The notes under the pieces are model-generated. The model was not told where the DNA came from, ran no database searches, and saw only the letters and a list, made by a program, of their open reading frames with translations. Source: Sphingomonas taxi (GTDB taxonomy: Bacteria; Pseudomonadota; Alphaproteobacteria; Sphingomonadales; Sphingomonadaceae). From it: a DNA stretch of 64,000 nucleotides. Location: contig QFQI01000001.1 in NCBI GenBank assembly GCA_003243195.1, forward strand, positions 62,001 through 126,000, read 5' to 3'. Positions 54,281 to 62,063 of the stretch are shown piece after piece (positions within the stretch are counted from its first letter, which is position 1; every line of letters begins with the position of its first letter). Both the position numbers and the translations under genes were made by a program.

Positions 54281-54316
54281 AACCGCGAAAAACCGCGGTT
54301 TTCCGTGCTTTTTTGA
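54281..54316 (+). terminator. Weak intrinsic terminator or attenuator between bfd and bfr
   Basis: AACCGCG (54281-54287) pairs with CGCGGTT (54294-54300) around AAAAAC, followed by TTCCGTGCTTTTTT. Its place between bfd and bfr suggests partial termination, so that the two genes may be made in different amounts. Confidence 0.55.
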
Positions 54317-54373
54317 CTTCCGCCGACCGGCGCACATCTGTATTCCGCCCCCAGCACATTGGAGGCCGGTACG

Positions 54374-54889
54374 ATGAAGGGTGACGCGAAAGTCATCGAG
54401 TTCCTGAACGAGTCGCTCAAGAACGAGCTGACCGCGATCAACCAATATTGGTTGCACTATCGCCTGTTCGATCACTGGGGCGTCTACAAGCTCGCCGAGT
54501 TCGAGCGTCACGAGTCGATCGACGAGATGAAGCACGCCGACTGGCTGGCGGAGCGCATCCTGTTCCTCGACGGCCTGCCCAACTTCCAGTTGCTCGGTCG
54601 GCTTCGCATCGGCGAAACGGTGGAGGAGATCCTCAAGGCCGACCTCGCGATGGAGATCGAGGCGGTCGCCCAGCTCAAGGCCGCGGTCGCCTATTGCGAG
54701 GAAGTGAAGGATTATGTCAGCCGCGAGCTGTTCGCGCGCATCCTCGCCAGCGAGGAGGAGCATGTCGATACGCTGGAGCGCCAGTTCGAGATGATCGAAC
54801 GCATGGGCATCCACAATTACATCCAGCTCAATTCGATCAGCGAGCACGACAAGCCGGACAGCGGCGCCGCGCCCTACCTGAAGGGCTGA
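54374..54889 (+). CDS. bfr: Bacterioferritin
   Basis: A 171-residue four-helix bundle subunit of the 24-mer iron store. All ferroxidase ligands are present: Glu18, Glu51, His54, Glu94, Glu127 and His130. The heme ligand Met52 is intact, so it should bind heme. The N-terminus MKGDAKVIEFLNESLKNELT is classical. The ATG at 54374 follows TTGGAGG. It is paired with bfd upstream; a perfect hairpin follows its stop at 54900. Confidence 0.98.
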   Translation: MKGDAKVIEFLNESLKNELTAINQYWLHYRLFDHWGVYKLAEFERHESIDEMKHADWLAERILFLDGLPNFQLLGRLRIGETVEEILKADLAMEIEAVAQLKAAVAYCEEVKDYVSRELFARILASEEEHVDTLERQFEMIERMGIHNYIQLNSISEHDKPDSGAAPYLKG

Positions 54890-54899
54890 GCGCGAACAG

Positions 54900-54936
54900 G
54901 TCATCGCGGGCGTGGCGACGCGACGCCCGCGATGAC
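54900..54936. repeat. Perfect 14-bp-stem hairpin related to the REP-like family
   Basis: GTCATCGCGGGCGT (54900-54913) is exactly complementary to ACGCCCGCGATGAC (54923-54936), with a 9-nt loop. The left arm plus loop matches the left arm of the element at 10413 at 20 of 23 positions. It lies 10 nt after the bfr stop, between convergent bfr and the Hpt gene, and could act as a bidirectional 3'-end structure. Confidence 0.7.
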
Positions 54937-54953
54937 GTGACGAACGCCGCCGC

Positions 54954-55367
54954 TCAGGCGATCCTACGCCCGAACCCGCCGGGACGGCGCGGCACCGGCG
55001 CGGCGCCGGAATCGCGCTCCAGCAGCGCCAGAGACCTCAGCAACAGCGCGCGCAGCGCCACCACATCCTTGATCGCATCCTGGGGGGAGTCGTGCCGCTC
55101 GACACAGCCGCGCGCGTGATCCTCGATCTTTTCCGCGAGCGCCGCCAAGACGTTCGCGCCGAACTGCCGCGCCTCGCCCTTCAGCGTATGCGCCGGGATG
55201 ACCATCGCGGCGGCGTTGTTCCTACGCACCGCATCCTCGAGCGCGGCCAGCGACTTGATGCCGTCCTCGCGGAAATAGCCGAGGATCCGTGCGAAATCGC
55301 CCCCCAGATCGGCGCGCGCCCGCGCCAGCGCCGTGGCATCGACCAGATTATCCGCCTCGAACGACAC
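54954..55367 (-). CDS. Histidine phosphotransfer (Hpt) domain protein
   Basis: A 137-residue single-domain Hpt protein. The phosphorylated histidine is His60 in VIPAHTLKGEARQFGANVLA, the standard HxLKG motif; surrounding segments are helical as in the four-helix Hpt bundle. It lacks a kinase or receiver domain, so it relays phosphate between other proteins. No histidine kinase or regulator gene is nearby, so its partners are unknown. The start is GTG at 55367. Confidence 0.85.
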   Translation of the reverse strand: MSFEADNLVDATALARARADLGGDFARILGYFREDGIKSLAALEDAVRRNNAAAMVIPAHTLKGEARQFGANVLAALAEKIEDHARGCVERHDSPQDAIKDVVALRALLLRSLALLERDSGAAPVPRRPGGFGRRIA

Positions 55368-55427
55368 CGATCACTCCCGCCTGTCCTCCCCGGCAATAAC
55401 GCGGGGAAGGTAAACGGCGGGTAAGCG

Positions 55428-56795
55428 TCACCGGTCGAACGGGTTCTTCGGCGCGCGCAGCATGAGCCGTACCGGGACGGCGCCGAAACCGAGCTCACGC
55501 CGGATGCCGTTGATGAGGTAGCGCTGGTAGCTCATCGGCAGCTCGTCGACGCGGGTGCCGAACAGCACGAAGCCGGGCGGGCGCGTCTTGGCCTGGGTCA
55601 GATAGCGCAGCTTGATGCGCTTGCCGCCCGGCGCGGGCGGCGGATTGGCCTCGATCGCGCGTTCGAACCAGCGGTTGAGCTCGCCGGTGCCGACGCGCCG
55701 CGACCACGCCTCGCGCGTCGTGAACGCGGCCGCCATCAACTGGTCGATGCCCTTGCCGGTCGCGGCCGAGACGGTGAGCAGCGGCACGCCCTTCACCTGC
55801 GCCAGCCCCTCGTCCAGCGCCTTCTTCACGCCGTTGAACAGGCTGGAGGCGTGTTCGGCCACGTCCCATTTGTTGAGCGCGATCACCAGGGCGCGGCCTT
55901 CCTCCAGAACGCGGTCGGCGATGCGCAGATCCTGCGCCTCCAGCCCCAGCGTCGCGTCGAGCAGCAGCACGACGACCTCCGCGAAATCGACCGCGTGCAG
56001 CGCATCGGCCACCGACAGCTTCTCCAGCTTGTCCTGCACCTTGGCGCGCTTTCGCATGCCGGCGGTGTCGATCAGCCGCACCTCGCGCGGGCCGTCCGGG
56101 CCTTCCCAGATCCAGTCCACGGAGATCGAATCGCGCGTGATCCCGGCCTCCGGGCCGGTAATCATCCGGTCCTCGCCGAGGATCCGGTTGACCAGCGTCG
56201 ACTTGCCCGCATTCGGGCGGCCGACGATCGCCAGCTTCAGCGGTGCCAGCGGATTGTCGGGATCGACCGGCTCCTCCTCGTCCTCGGGCTGCAGCGCGTC
56301 GAGGTGCGGCAGCAGCGCCTCGAATAAATCGGCCACACCCTCGCCATGCTCGGCGGAGAAGGCCACCGGATCACCGAAGCCCAGCGCCATCGCCTCGAAC
56401 ACCCCGCCCTCGCCGGCGCGACCCTCCGCCTTGTTGGCGAGCAGGACGACGGGGGTGTCGGCACCGCGCAGCCAGCGCGCGATCTCCTCGTCCAGCGGGA
56501 CGATGCCGGCGCGAGCGTCGACGACGAACAGCGCGACGTCGGCGGCGTCGACCGCCGCCTGCGTCTGCTGGCGCATCCGGCCGGGCAGCGTGTCGGGATC
56601 CTCGTCCTCATAGCCCGCGGTGTCGATCAGCCGGAAGTCGAGGCCGAGCAGATGCGCGTCGCCCTCCCGCCGGTCGCGGGTGACGCCGGGACGATCGTCG
56701 ACCAGCGCCAGCTTCTTGCCGACCAGACGGTTGAACAGCGTCGACTTGCCGACATTCGGGCGGCCGACGATCGCGACGGTGGGGAAACGGGACAT
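55428..56795 (-). CDS. der: GTPase Der (EngA), ribosome assembly
   Basis: A 455-residue essential GTPase with two tandem G domains: VAIVGRPNVGKSTLFNRLVG near residue 6 and LAIVGRPNAGKSTLVNRILG near residue 190. Each is followed by DTAG and NKxD-type motifs (LLANKAEG, ALNKWDVAEH). A C-terminal KH-like domain includes the segment from RIKLRYLTQAKTRPPGFVLF. Der acts in 50S subunit assembly. It is upstream of no gene on its strand until the Hpt gene; bamB lies before it, as in many proteobacteria. Confidence 0.97.
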   Translation of the reverse strand: MSRFPTVAIVGRPNVGKSTLFNRLVGKKLALVDDRPGVTRDRREGDAHLLGLDFRLIDTAGYEDEDPDTLPGRMRQQTQAAVDAADVALFVVDARAGIVPLDEEIARWLRGADTPVVLLANKAEGRAGEGGVFEAMALGFGDPVAFSAEHGEGVADLFEALLPHLDALQPEDEEEPVDPDNPLAPLKLAIVGRPNAGKSTLVNRILGEDRMITGPEAGITRDSISVDWIWEGPDGPREVRLIDTAGMRKRAKVQDKLEKLSVADALHAVDFAEVVVLLLDATLGLEAQDLRIADRVLEEGRALVIALNKWDVAEHASSLFNGVKKALDEGLAQVKGVPLLTVSAATGKGIDQLMAAAFTTREAWSRRVGTGELNRWFERAIEANPPPAPGGKRIKLRYLTQAKTRPPGFVLFGTRVDELPMSYQRYLINGIRRELGFGAVPVRLMLRAPKNPFDR

Positions 56796-56835
56796 GCGCG
56801 TGACCTAAAGCGGGGAGTTCACATCGGTGCGGCCA

Positions 56836-56911
56836 TCATGGCAAGCGCGGCGAGGCGACCCGGCGCCCCGTACGGGATGCCCGGATCGCTTCGCCACGCT
56901 GGCGACGATGA
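56836..56911. repeat. REP-like palindromic element between bamB and der
   Basis: Arms of about 28 nt (56836-56863 and 56880-56911, with a 3-nt bulge) enclose a 16-nt loop. The left arm starts TCATGGCAAGCGCGG; the right arm, reversed, ends GCGAAGCGATCCGG. Most arm differences are compatible with G-U pairing, so the transcript would form a long hairpin. Related copies are at 10413, 41727 and 54900. Confidence 0.75.
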
Positions 56912-56975
56912 GTTCAGATCACCGCCTCTAAAGCCTTTTCGCCCCGGACGATAGCGCCCCCGAAGAGGGGAACGG

Positions 56976-58298
56976 TCACCGCCAGGCGGTGATGACGCCC
57001 TTCTCATCGAGCGTGTAGAGCGTCTGGTTGGCGACGATCGGGCTCATCGAGAATTGCTGGCCGCCCTTGATCGTGGTCTGCACGCTGCCGTCGACAGCCG
57101 ACACCGCGACCAGTTCGCCGCGCGAGTTGGTGAGCCACAGCCGGTCGCCGGCCAGCACCGGGCCGAACCAGTTATAGGGATCGTTGCGCTTTTCCTCGTT
57201 CCGGTACGCGCGCAACTGGCTGATCCAGCGCACCTTGCCGTTCGCGCGCGACAGGCAGACGACGCGCGAATCATCGGTGACGATGAAGATCCACTCGCCC
57301 GCCACCCATGGGGTGGAGATGCCGGCGAGGTTCTGTTCCCACATCCGCTGGCCGGTGGCGATCTCCAGCGCGACCATGCGGCCACCCTGCCCGATCGAAT
57401 AGACGCGCCCGTCCTCGATCACCGGATCGGCGTCGATATCGGCGAGGCTGGACACGGAGGTCGTGGCGGAGCTGCGCGACAGCGCGTCCTGCCACAGCGT
57501 GCGGCCATTCTCGTAGCGGTATGCGTTCAGCTCGCCGCTGGAGAAGCCTGCCACCACGGTTCCCGAACTGGCGGCCGGCGCGGCGACGCCGAACACGCCC
57601 TGCGTCTCGAGGCTGGCGGACTGCGTCCACACGACCTTGCCGTCGTTCTGGCCGAGCGCGAAGATCTGGTTATCCTGGCTCAGCACATAGACCTGGCCGT
57701 TCGCCACCGTCGGCGCGCCGCGCAGCGGACCGCCGGGCTTGGAGCGCCACACCACCGCGCCATCGGCGGCATTGACCGCGACGACATCGCCCAGCCCGTC
57801 GGTGGCGTAGAGCTTGCCGTCGTCGTAACTGACGCCGCCGCCGAACCGCGCGGAGCGATTCTCGTCATTCTCGGTCAGCGCACGGGTCCACAGCTTCGCG
57901 CCGGTGTCGGCGGCGAAGGCGTGGAGCACCGCATCGACATCGACCGCGAACAGCTTGTTCTCGGCGACCACCGGCCCGGCGGCCAGCCGCGCGCGGTTGC
58001 TGCCGCCGTTGATCTGCGCGCTCCATGCCTTGGTCGGCGTGGCGGCGAGCAGCAGGTGCCCCATCGACTTTGCGGCGTTGCCGCCCGGCTGCGACCAGGC
58101 GTCATTGGCCACGCCGACCGGCAGCGTCACCGCGACGCCTTCAAGCGTCTTGTCGACGGTGGCCTGATTCTCGGACATCAGGATCGGGACGCGCTGCCCG
58201 ACGGTCGGGGTCTTCTTGGGCGAACCCTTGAAGATGCCGCAGCCGCTCAATCCCACCAGCGCGGCGAGCGCCATGCCGGTCGCCAACCGTGTCTTCAT
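56976..58298 (-). CDS. bamB: Outer membrane assembly lipoprotein BamB (PQQ-like beta-propeller)
   Basis: A 440-residue lipoprotein. The signal peptide ends in lipobox LSGC (Cys20). The rest is a beta-propeller of repeated strands with the GxVxWxxxxxG pattern (for example GAVVWRSKPGGPLRGAPTV and GKVVWTQSASLETQGVFGV), ending in TLDEKGVITAWR. BamB helps BamA insert outer-membrane proteins. It follows the TPR gene with a 4-nt overlap and precedes der, the common tpr-bamB-der order. Confidence 0.93.
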   Translation of the reverse strand: MKTRLATGMALAALVGLSGCGIFKGSPKKTPTVGQRVPILMSENQATVDKTLEGVAVTLPVGVANDAWSQPGGNAAKSMGHLLLAATPTKAWSAQINGGSNRARLAAGPVVAENKLFAVDVDAVLHAFAADTGAKLWTRALTENDENRSARFGGGVSYDDGKLYATDGLGDVVAVNAADGAVVWRSKPGGPLRGAPTVANGQVYVLSQDNQIFALGQNDGKVVWTQSASLETQGVFGVAAPAASSGTVVAGFSSGELNAYRYENGRTLWQDALSRSSATTSVSSLADIDADPVIEDGRVYSIGQGGRMVALEIATGQRMWEQNLAGISTPWVAGEWIFIVTDDSRVVCLSRANGKVRWISQLRAYRNEEKRNDPYNWFGPVLAGDRLWLTNSRGELVAVSAVDGSVQTTIKGGQQFSMSPIVANQTLYTLDEKGVITAWR

Positions 58299-59035
58299 CG
58301 CGTCGTCACACCTTTATCCTGTCCGGCCGCGGGGGCGGCGGGTGTCGTCGCCCCGCCAGCAGCCGGGGCCGGCGTATCCAGTACGCCCGCCATCTGAACC
58401 GCGCGTTGACGCAGCGAGCGCGGCACATCGTCCGACGCAGCCATGCGCGCAAAGACCTGCGCGGCGAGATCGCGCCGCCCTTCGCGCAGATAGGCGGCCG
58501 CGACCAGCTCGCCCGCGCTGCCCAGCCACGGGTTGCCCGCGCCGGTCAGCTCGCGAAGCCGCTCCACGACGGCCTGCGGCGCCAGCGTGTCGAATTCGGC
58601 GCTGGTCTGGCGGATCAGCGCGAGATCGCGGAACGGCTGCGCCACCGACGTGTCGCCCGCCACGCTCGCGAACTTGGCGGCGGCACCCTTCAGGTCGTCC
58701 TTCTGCAACAGCACGTCGGCCTGCGAGAAGATCGCCAGCACGCGGTAACCGTCGCGGCTCGACTGCGCCAGCGCGGCAAGCGGCGCGGCCGCCCCCCTGG
58801 TGTCGTTGGCGGCGAGCGCGTCATACGCCTGCTGCAACTGCTCGCCCTCGCGCCCCGCCGCCTGCTCCTGCCGATGCTGCCAGAACAGGAAGCCGGCGAA
58901 GGCGGCCAGCGCGATCACCAGCGCCGCGACGATCGCGCGGCCATAGCGCCGCCAGACGTGGATCGCCTGCTCGCGGCGCAGCTCCTCGTCCACCTCGCGC
59001 AGAAACGCTTCATTGTTCTGGGGCGTAAGGGCCAC
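58295..59035 (-). CDS. YfgM-like single-pass TPR protein
   Basis: A 246-residue protein with a cytoplasmic N-terminus, one membrane helix at about residues 30-50 (IVAALVIALAAFAGFLFW) and periplasmic TPR-like helices. This is the topology of YfgM, an ancillary factor of the Sec translocon that works with PpiD. The conserved order YfgM-bamB-der supports the call. The start is GTG at 59035, and the stop overlaps bamB by 4 nt. Confidence 0.85.
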   Translation of the reverse strand: MALTPQNNEAFLREVDEELRREQAIHVWRRYGRAIVAALVIALAAFAGFLFWQHRQEQAAGREGEQLQQAYDALAANDTRGAAAPLAALAQSSRDGYRVLAIFSQADVLLQKDDLKGAAAKFASVAGDTSVAQPFRDLALIRQTSAEFDTLAPQAVVERLRELTGAGNPWLGSAGELVAAAYLREGRRDLAAQVFARMAASDDVPRSLRQRAVQMAGVLDTPAPAAGGATTPAAPAAGQDKGVTTR

Positions 59036-59102
59036 CGATCACTCCGGACTTGCGGGAAACGGATCGCGTGTAGCGGCTCGCCCCGTGAAACGAAAGAGGC
59101 GG

Positions 59103-59981
59103 CTAGTCGCGGGCTGCGTAGCTTTGTTCGGCGGTGGGAAAGGCGCGCGTGCGCACCTCCTGCGCATAGATCTGGGCGCGTTCGGCGACAAAGCCGGCCA
59201 TGTCGCCATAGCGCTTCACGAAGCGCGGCGTGCGCTCGAACAGCCCCAGCATGTCCTCGGCGACCAGCACCTGCCCGTCGCACTGCACCGACGCGCCGAT
59301 GCCGATCGTGGGGATGGCGATCGTGCGGGTGATCTCCACCGCGATCGGCTCCACCACGCCTTCGATCACCACGGCGAAGGCGCCCGCCTCGGCAACCGCG
59401 CGCGCGTCCGCGACGATCTTCGCCGCCTCGCGCGGGCTGCGACCGCGCGCGCCATAGCCGCCCAGCGCGTTCACCGCCTGCGGGGTCAGGCCGATATGGC
59501 CGACGACGGGCACGCCGCGCTCCGCCAGGAACGCGATCGTCGGCGCCATGGCCGTGCCGCCCTCCAGCTTCACCGCCGCCGCGCCGGTCTGCTTGAGGAG
59601 CGAGGCCGCGGCCTCGAACGCCTGCGCGGGCGACGCCTCGTAGCTGCCGAACGGCATGTCGACCACGACGGTGGCATGGTGGCTGCCGCGCACCACCGCG
59701 GCGCCGTGCGCGGCCATCATTTCCAGCGTGACCGGCACCGTGGAGGGCAGGCCGTAGATCACCTGCCCCAGGCTGTCGCCGACCAGCAGCATGTCGCAAT
59801 ACGGGTCCATCAACTGCGCCATGCGGACGGTATAGGCGGTCAGCATCACCAGCGGCTCGCCCTGCCCGGCGGCGATCGCCGCCTTGCGCGCGCGGATCGC
59901 CGGCACGGTCAGGCGCTTCATGGGCGCGGACACCGGCGTGGCGCGGCTGGTGGCGGTGTCGATGGTGAAGGTGGTGGACAT
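59103..59981 (-). CDS. panB: 3-methyl-2-oxobutanoate hydroxymethyltransferase
   Basis: A 292-residue TIM-barrel enzyme, the first committed step to pantothenate and CoA: it adds a hydroxymethyl group to ketoisovalerate. [20 protein letters not shown] followed by LVGDSLGQV supplies the metal-binding Asp, and [10 protein letters not shown] the second. [20 protein letters not shown] and [17 protein letters not shown] are signatures. panC is not in the window. Confidence 0.97.
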   Translation of the reverse strand: MSTTFTIDTATSRATPVSAPMKRLTVPAIRARKAAIAAGQGEPLVMLTAYTVRMAQLMDPYCDMLLVGDSLGQVIYGLPSTVPVTLEMMAAHGAAVVRGSHHATVVVDMPFGSYEASPAQAFEAAASLLKQTGAAAVKLEGGTAMAPTIAFLAERGVPVVGHIGLTPQAVNALGGYGARGRSPREAAKIVADARAVAEAGAFAVVIEGVVEPIAVEITRTIAIPTIGIGASVQCDGQVLVAEDMLGLFERTPRFVKRYGDMAGFVAERAQIYAQEVRTRAFPTAEQSYAARD

Positions 59982-60005
59982 GGCCGCGGTCCTACCGCGC
60001 CGCGC

Positions 60006-60449
60006 TCACGCGATCCAGCCGCGTCTGCGCGCCAGATGCGCCAGTTGCAGCGCCAGCGCGGACACGGCGAGCACCAGCAGCGGGAACAACAGCACGAACG
60101 GCCCCCTTACCGCCAGGATGTCGGTCATCGCGAACAGCCAGCCGGACCGGATCATCGCCGCGACCAGCGCCACCGTCAGCAGCGGCACGGCATGGCGGGA
60201 GCGCGCGAACAGCGCCACCGCGCCCAGCAACGTCGCCGCGACCGCGATCGCATGGTCGAGCAGATACCAGCCCGGCAGCGCGGCGAACACCGCGCGGTCA
60301 TAGGAACCCGGCGCGCCGACCGCCGCGGCGCCGCCCATGATCTGGCGCACGCCCGCCTGCGCGGCGAGCAGCGCCCAGCCGACCAGCGCGATCACCAGGA
60401 TCCTGTACCACAGCGGAGCGCGCGTGCGTGTTCCCATCCGTCCGCCCAT
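60006..60449 (-). CDS. Four-helix membrane protein of unknown function
   Basis: A protein of about 147 residues with four predicted membrane helices (starting at ILVIALVGWALLAAQAG, LLDHAIAVAATLLGAVALF, AVPLLTVALVAAMI and GPFVLLFPLLVLAVSALAL). It ends with a basic tail LARRRGWIA. No family is recognised. It follows the Crp/Fnr gene by 27 nt on the same strand and may be controlled by it. Start codons at 60449 and 60437 are both plausible. Confidence 0.65.
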   Translation of the reverse strand: MGGRMGTRTRAPLWYRILVIALVGWALLAAQAGVRQIMGGAAAVGAPGSYDRAVFAALPGWYLLDHAIAVAATLLGAVALFARSRHAVPLLTVALVAAMIRSGWLFAMTDILAVRGPFVLLFPLLVLAVSALALQLAHLARRRGWIA

Positions 60450-60476
60450 GCCGCGCGCCACGCCACGCCGCAACCG

Positions 60477-61229
60477 TCACGCGCCGCCGGACACCGGCTG
60501 GTAATCCGCCAACTGGATGAGCAGGTCGGGGCGCAGCAGCGTCACCTCGCGCCCCGCCAGCGCGATCAGCTTCTGCTGGCGCATGGCTTGCAGCGTGCGG
60601 TTCACGTGGACGCTGGTGAGCCCGAGCGTATCTGCGAGCATCTCCTGCGTCAGGGGCAGCTCGAACCCCGCCGGCGTACCCAGCCCCACCTCGCCGAGCC
60701 GGTCGCGCAATTCGAGCAGCAGGTGCGCGAATCGCTCGATCGCCGACTGCCGACCGAGCCGCGCGGTGCCGTTGAGCAGATATTGCACCGTCAGCCCGGT
60801 GTTGCGGCGCAGCGCCGCGTCGAACTGGTCCAGGTCCGCCCCCAGCGGACCGTCCAGGTCGATCAGCGTGACCGGCGTGAGCGCCAGGATCGTGGCGGGG
60901 AACGGCATCCGCCGGTCGAGCACCAGCAGGTCCCCGGGCACCAGCAGGTGCTGGATCTGGCGACGGCCATCGGGAAAGTGCCGCGCGAACGCCGCCCAGC
61001 CCCCGCGCACCGCGTGGATCCCGGTCGGCAGGTCGCCGTCGCGCACGATCTCGCGGCGTGCGCGCACCAGCCGCGTCGCGAACCGCTGGTGTCGAAGGCC
61101 GATCACCTCGCTCAGCCCCGGTGACAACAGATCGAGGCGCCGCCGCACGGGTTCGGCGCCCTCCGATATCACGGATGAAAGGGGATCGGCGGACAGGAAC
61201 GGCGAGCGTTCGCCGGACAGACGCGTCAT
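60477..61229 (-). CDS. Crp/Fnr-family transcriptional regulator
   Basis: A 250-residue regulator. A cyclic-nucleotide-binding-like beta-roll (about residues 40-150, with GIHAVRGGWAAFARHFPDGR and VPGDLLVLDRRMPFPATI) is joined by a long helix to a winged helix-turn-helix whose recognition region is LTQEMLADTLGLTSVHVNRT. No cysteine cluster for an Fnr-type iron-sulfur centre is visible, so it may respond to another signal. The ATG at 61229 gives the usual family length and overlaps the stop of an upstream 23-codon ORF. Longer starts (61256, 61274) are possible. Confidence 0.85.
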   Translation of the reverse strand: MTRLSGERSPFLSADPLSSVISEGAEPVRRRLDLLSPGLSEVIGLRHQRFATRLVRARREIVRDGDLPTGIHAVRGGWAAFARHFPDGRRQIQHLLVPGDLLVLDRRMPFPATILALTPVTLIDLDGPLGADLDQFDAALRRNTGLTVQYLLNGTARLGRQSAIERFAHLLLELRDRLGEVGLGTPAGFELPLTQEMLADTLGLTSVHVNRTLQAMRQQKLIALAGREVTLLRPDLLIQLADYQPVSGGA

Positions 61230-61297
61230 GGCCCGATCCGCGCGCTTCTCACCCATCGGCATGCCGTGGTGCATCGGTCGGCGGCGGCTTGTGCCAT
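61226..61297 (-). CDS. Possible 23-residue leader ORF overlapping the Crp/Fnr start
   Basis: A strong ribosome binding site (GGGGAGGGAAGAG) directly precedes an ATG at 61297. Its frame encodes MAQAAADRCTTACRWVRSAR and ends with a TGA that overlaps the ATG of the Crp/Fnr gene (ATGA). The Crp/Fnr start itself has only a weak site, so translation may be coupled to this leader. An alternative is that the strong site serves a longer Crp/Fnr start in the other frame. Confidence 0.4.
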   Translation of the reverse strand: MAQAAADRCTTACRWVRSARIGP

Positions 61298-61469
61298 CTC
61301 TTCCCTCCCCATCCGCAGGACATGATACGGACCGGGCATCTTTGCGCCCCTGCCGTAATGTCCTACCCCCAAATGAGGGATGCCGGTGATCGCCGCGCCG
61401 CGCCAGCGCCATGGCGTCGTGTTCCGTCCCGGAACGACACGCCCGCGCGGCGGGTGGAGAGGAAATATT

Positions 61470-61546
61470 TGGTCGGGGCGACAGGATTCGAACCTGCGAC
61501 CCCCACACCCCCAGTGTGATGCGCTACCAGGCTGCGCTACGCCCCG
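61470..61546 (-). tRNA. trnP: tRNA-Pro (anticodon GGG)
   Basis: On the minus strand the acceptor stem CGGGGCG/CGCCCCG, discriminator A and encoded CCA (61472-61470) are present. The anticodon stem closes the loop CTGGGGG with anticodon GGG, reading CCC and CCT proline codons. The T-arm contains GGTTCGAATCC. It lies upstream of the Crp/Fnr gene on the same strand. Confidence 0.97.
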
Positions 61547-61587
61547 ACCGAGGGGGCGCCTCTACGCCCGGGCGGAACAGGATGCAA

Positions 61588-61637
61588 GCCGGTTGGCCCG
61601 AATTACCGGCAGGCCGGTTGGCCGGAATCACCGGCGG
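61588..61637. repeat. Two tandem 25-bp units, each an interrupted palindrome
   Basis: Units at 61588-61612 and 61613-61637 match at 22 of 25 positions. Each has arms GCCGGT and ACCGGC separated by 11 nt. They lie between the divergent tRNA-Pro and yajC, roughly 90-135 bp before yajC, as would suit a pair of operators. Confidence 0.55.
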
Positions 61638-61723
61638 GCGTTGCGCGCGCCCGCTGGCGATGATAGCGGCAGCGGCTTCGCGCGGTCGGGTTCCGGCCGC
61701 CTCACGGTCATGCACGGAAACCG

Positions 61724-62062
61724 ATGCTCATCTCTCCCGCTTATGCGCAGACCGCCGGTGGCGCCGCCCAGGGTGGCGGCCTTGCCGGCTTTATCAGCCT
61801 CGCGCCGCTGCTCCTCGTCTTCGTGGTCTTCTACTTCCTGATGATCCGTCCGCAACAGAGCCGCATGAAGGCGCTGCAGGCGGCAGTCGCCGGGGTCAAG
61901 AAGGGCGATTCGGTGGTCACCGCCGGCGGCCTGATCGGCCGGGTGACCAAGGTGGAGGACGCGATCGTCGAGGTGGAGATCGCCGCCAATACGCGCGTGC
62001 GGGTGGTGAAATCGACGCTGGCGGAAATCACTCCGCTGGGCGGCAAGCCGGCGAACGACTGA
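61724..62062 (+). CDS. yajC: Sec translocase accessory subunit YajC
   Basis: A 112-residue YajC. One N-terminal membrane helix (about 22-42, [17 protein letters not shown]) is followed by the family motif [15 protein letters not shown] and a small cytoplasmic domain with [20 protein letters not shown]. YajC forms a complex with SecD and SecF and supports membrane insertion. secD follows after 1 nt. Confidence 0.96.
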   Translation: MLISPAYAQTAGGAAQGGGLAGFISLAPLLLVFVVFYFLMIRPQQSRMKALQAAVAGVKKGDSVVTAGGLIGRVTKVEDAIVEVEIAANTRVRVVKSTLAEITPLGGKPAND

Positions 62063-62063
62063 C

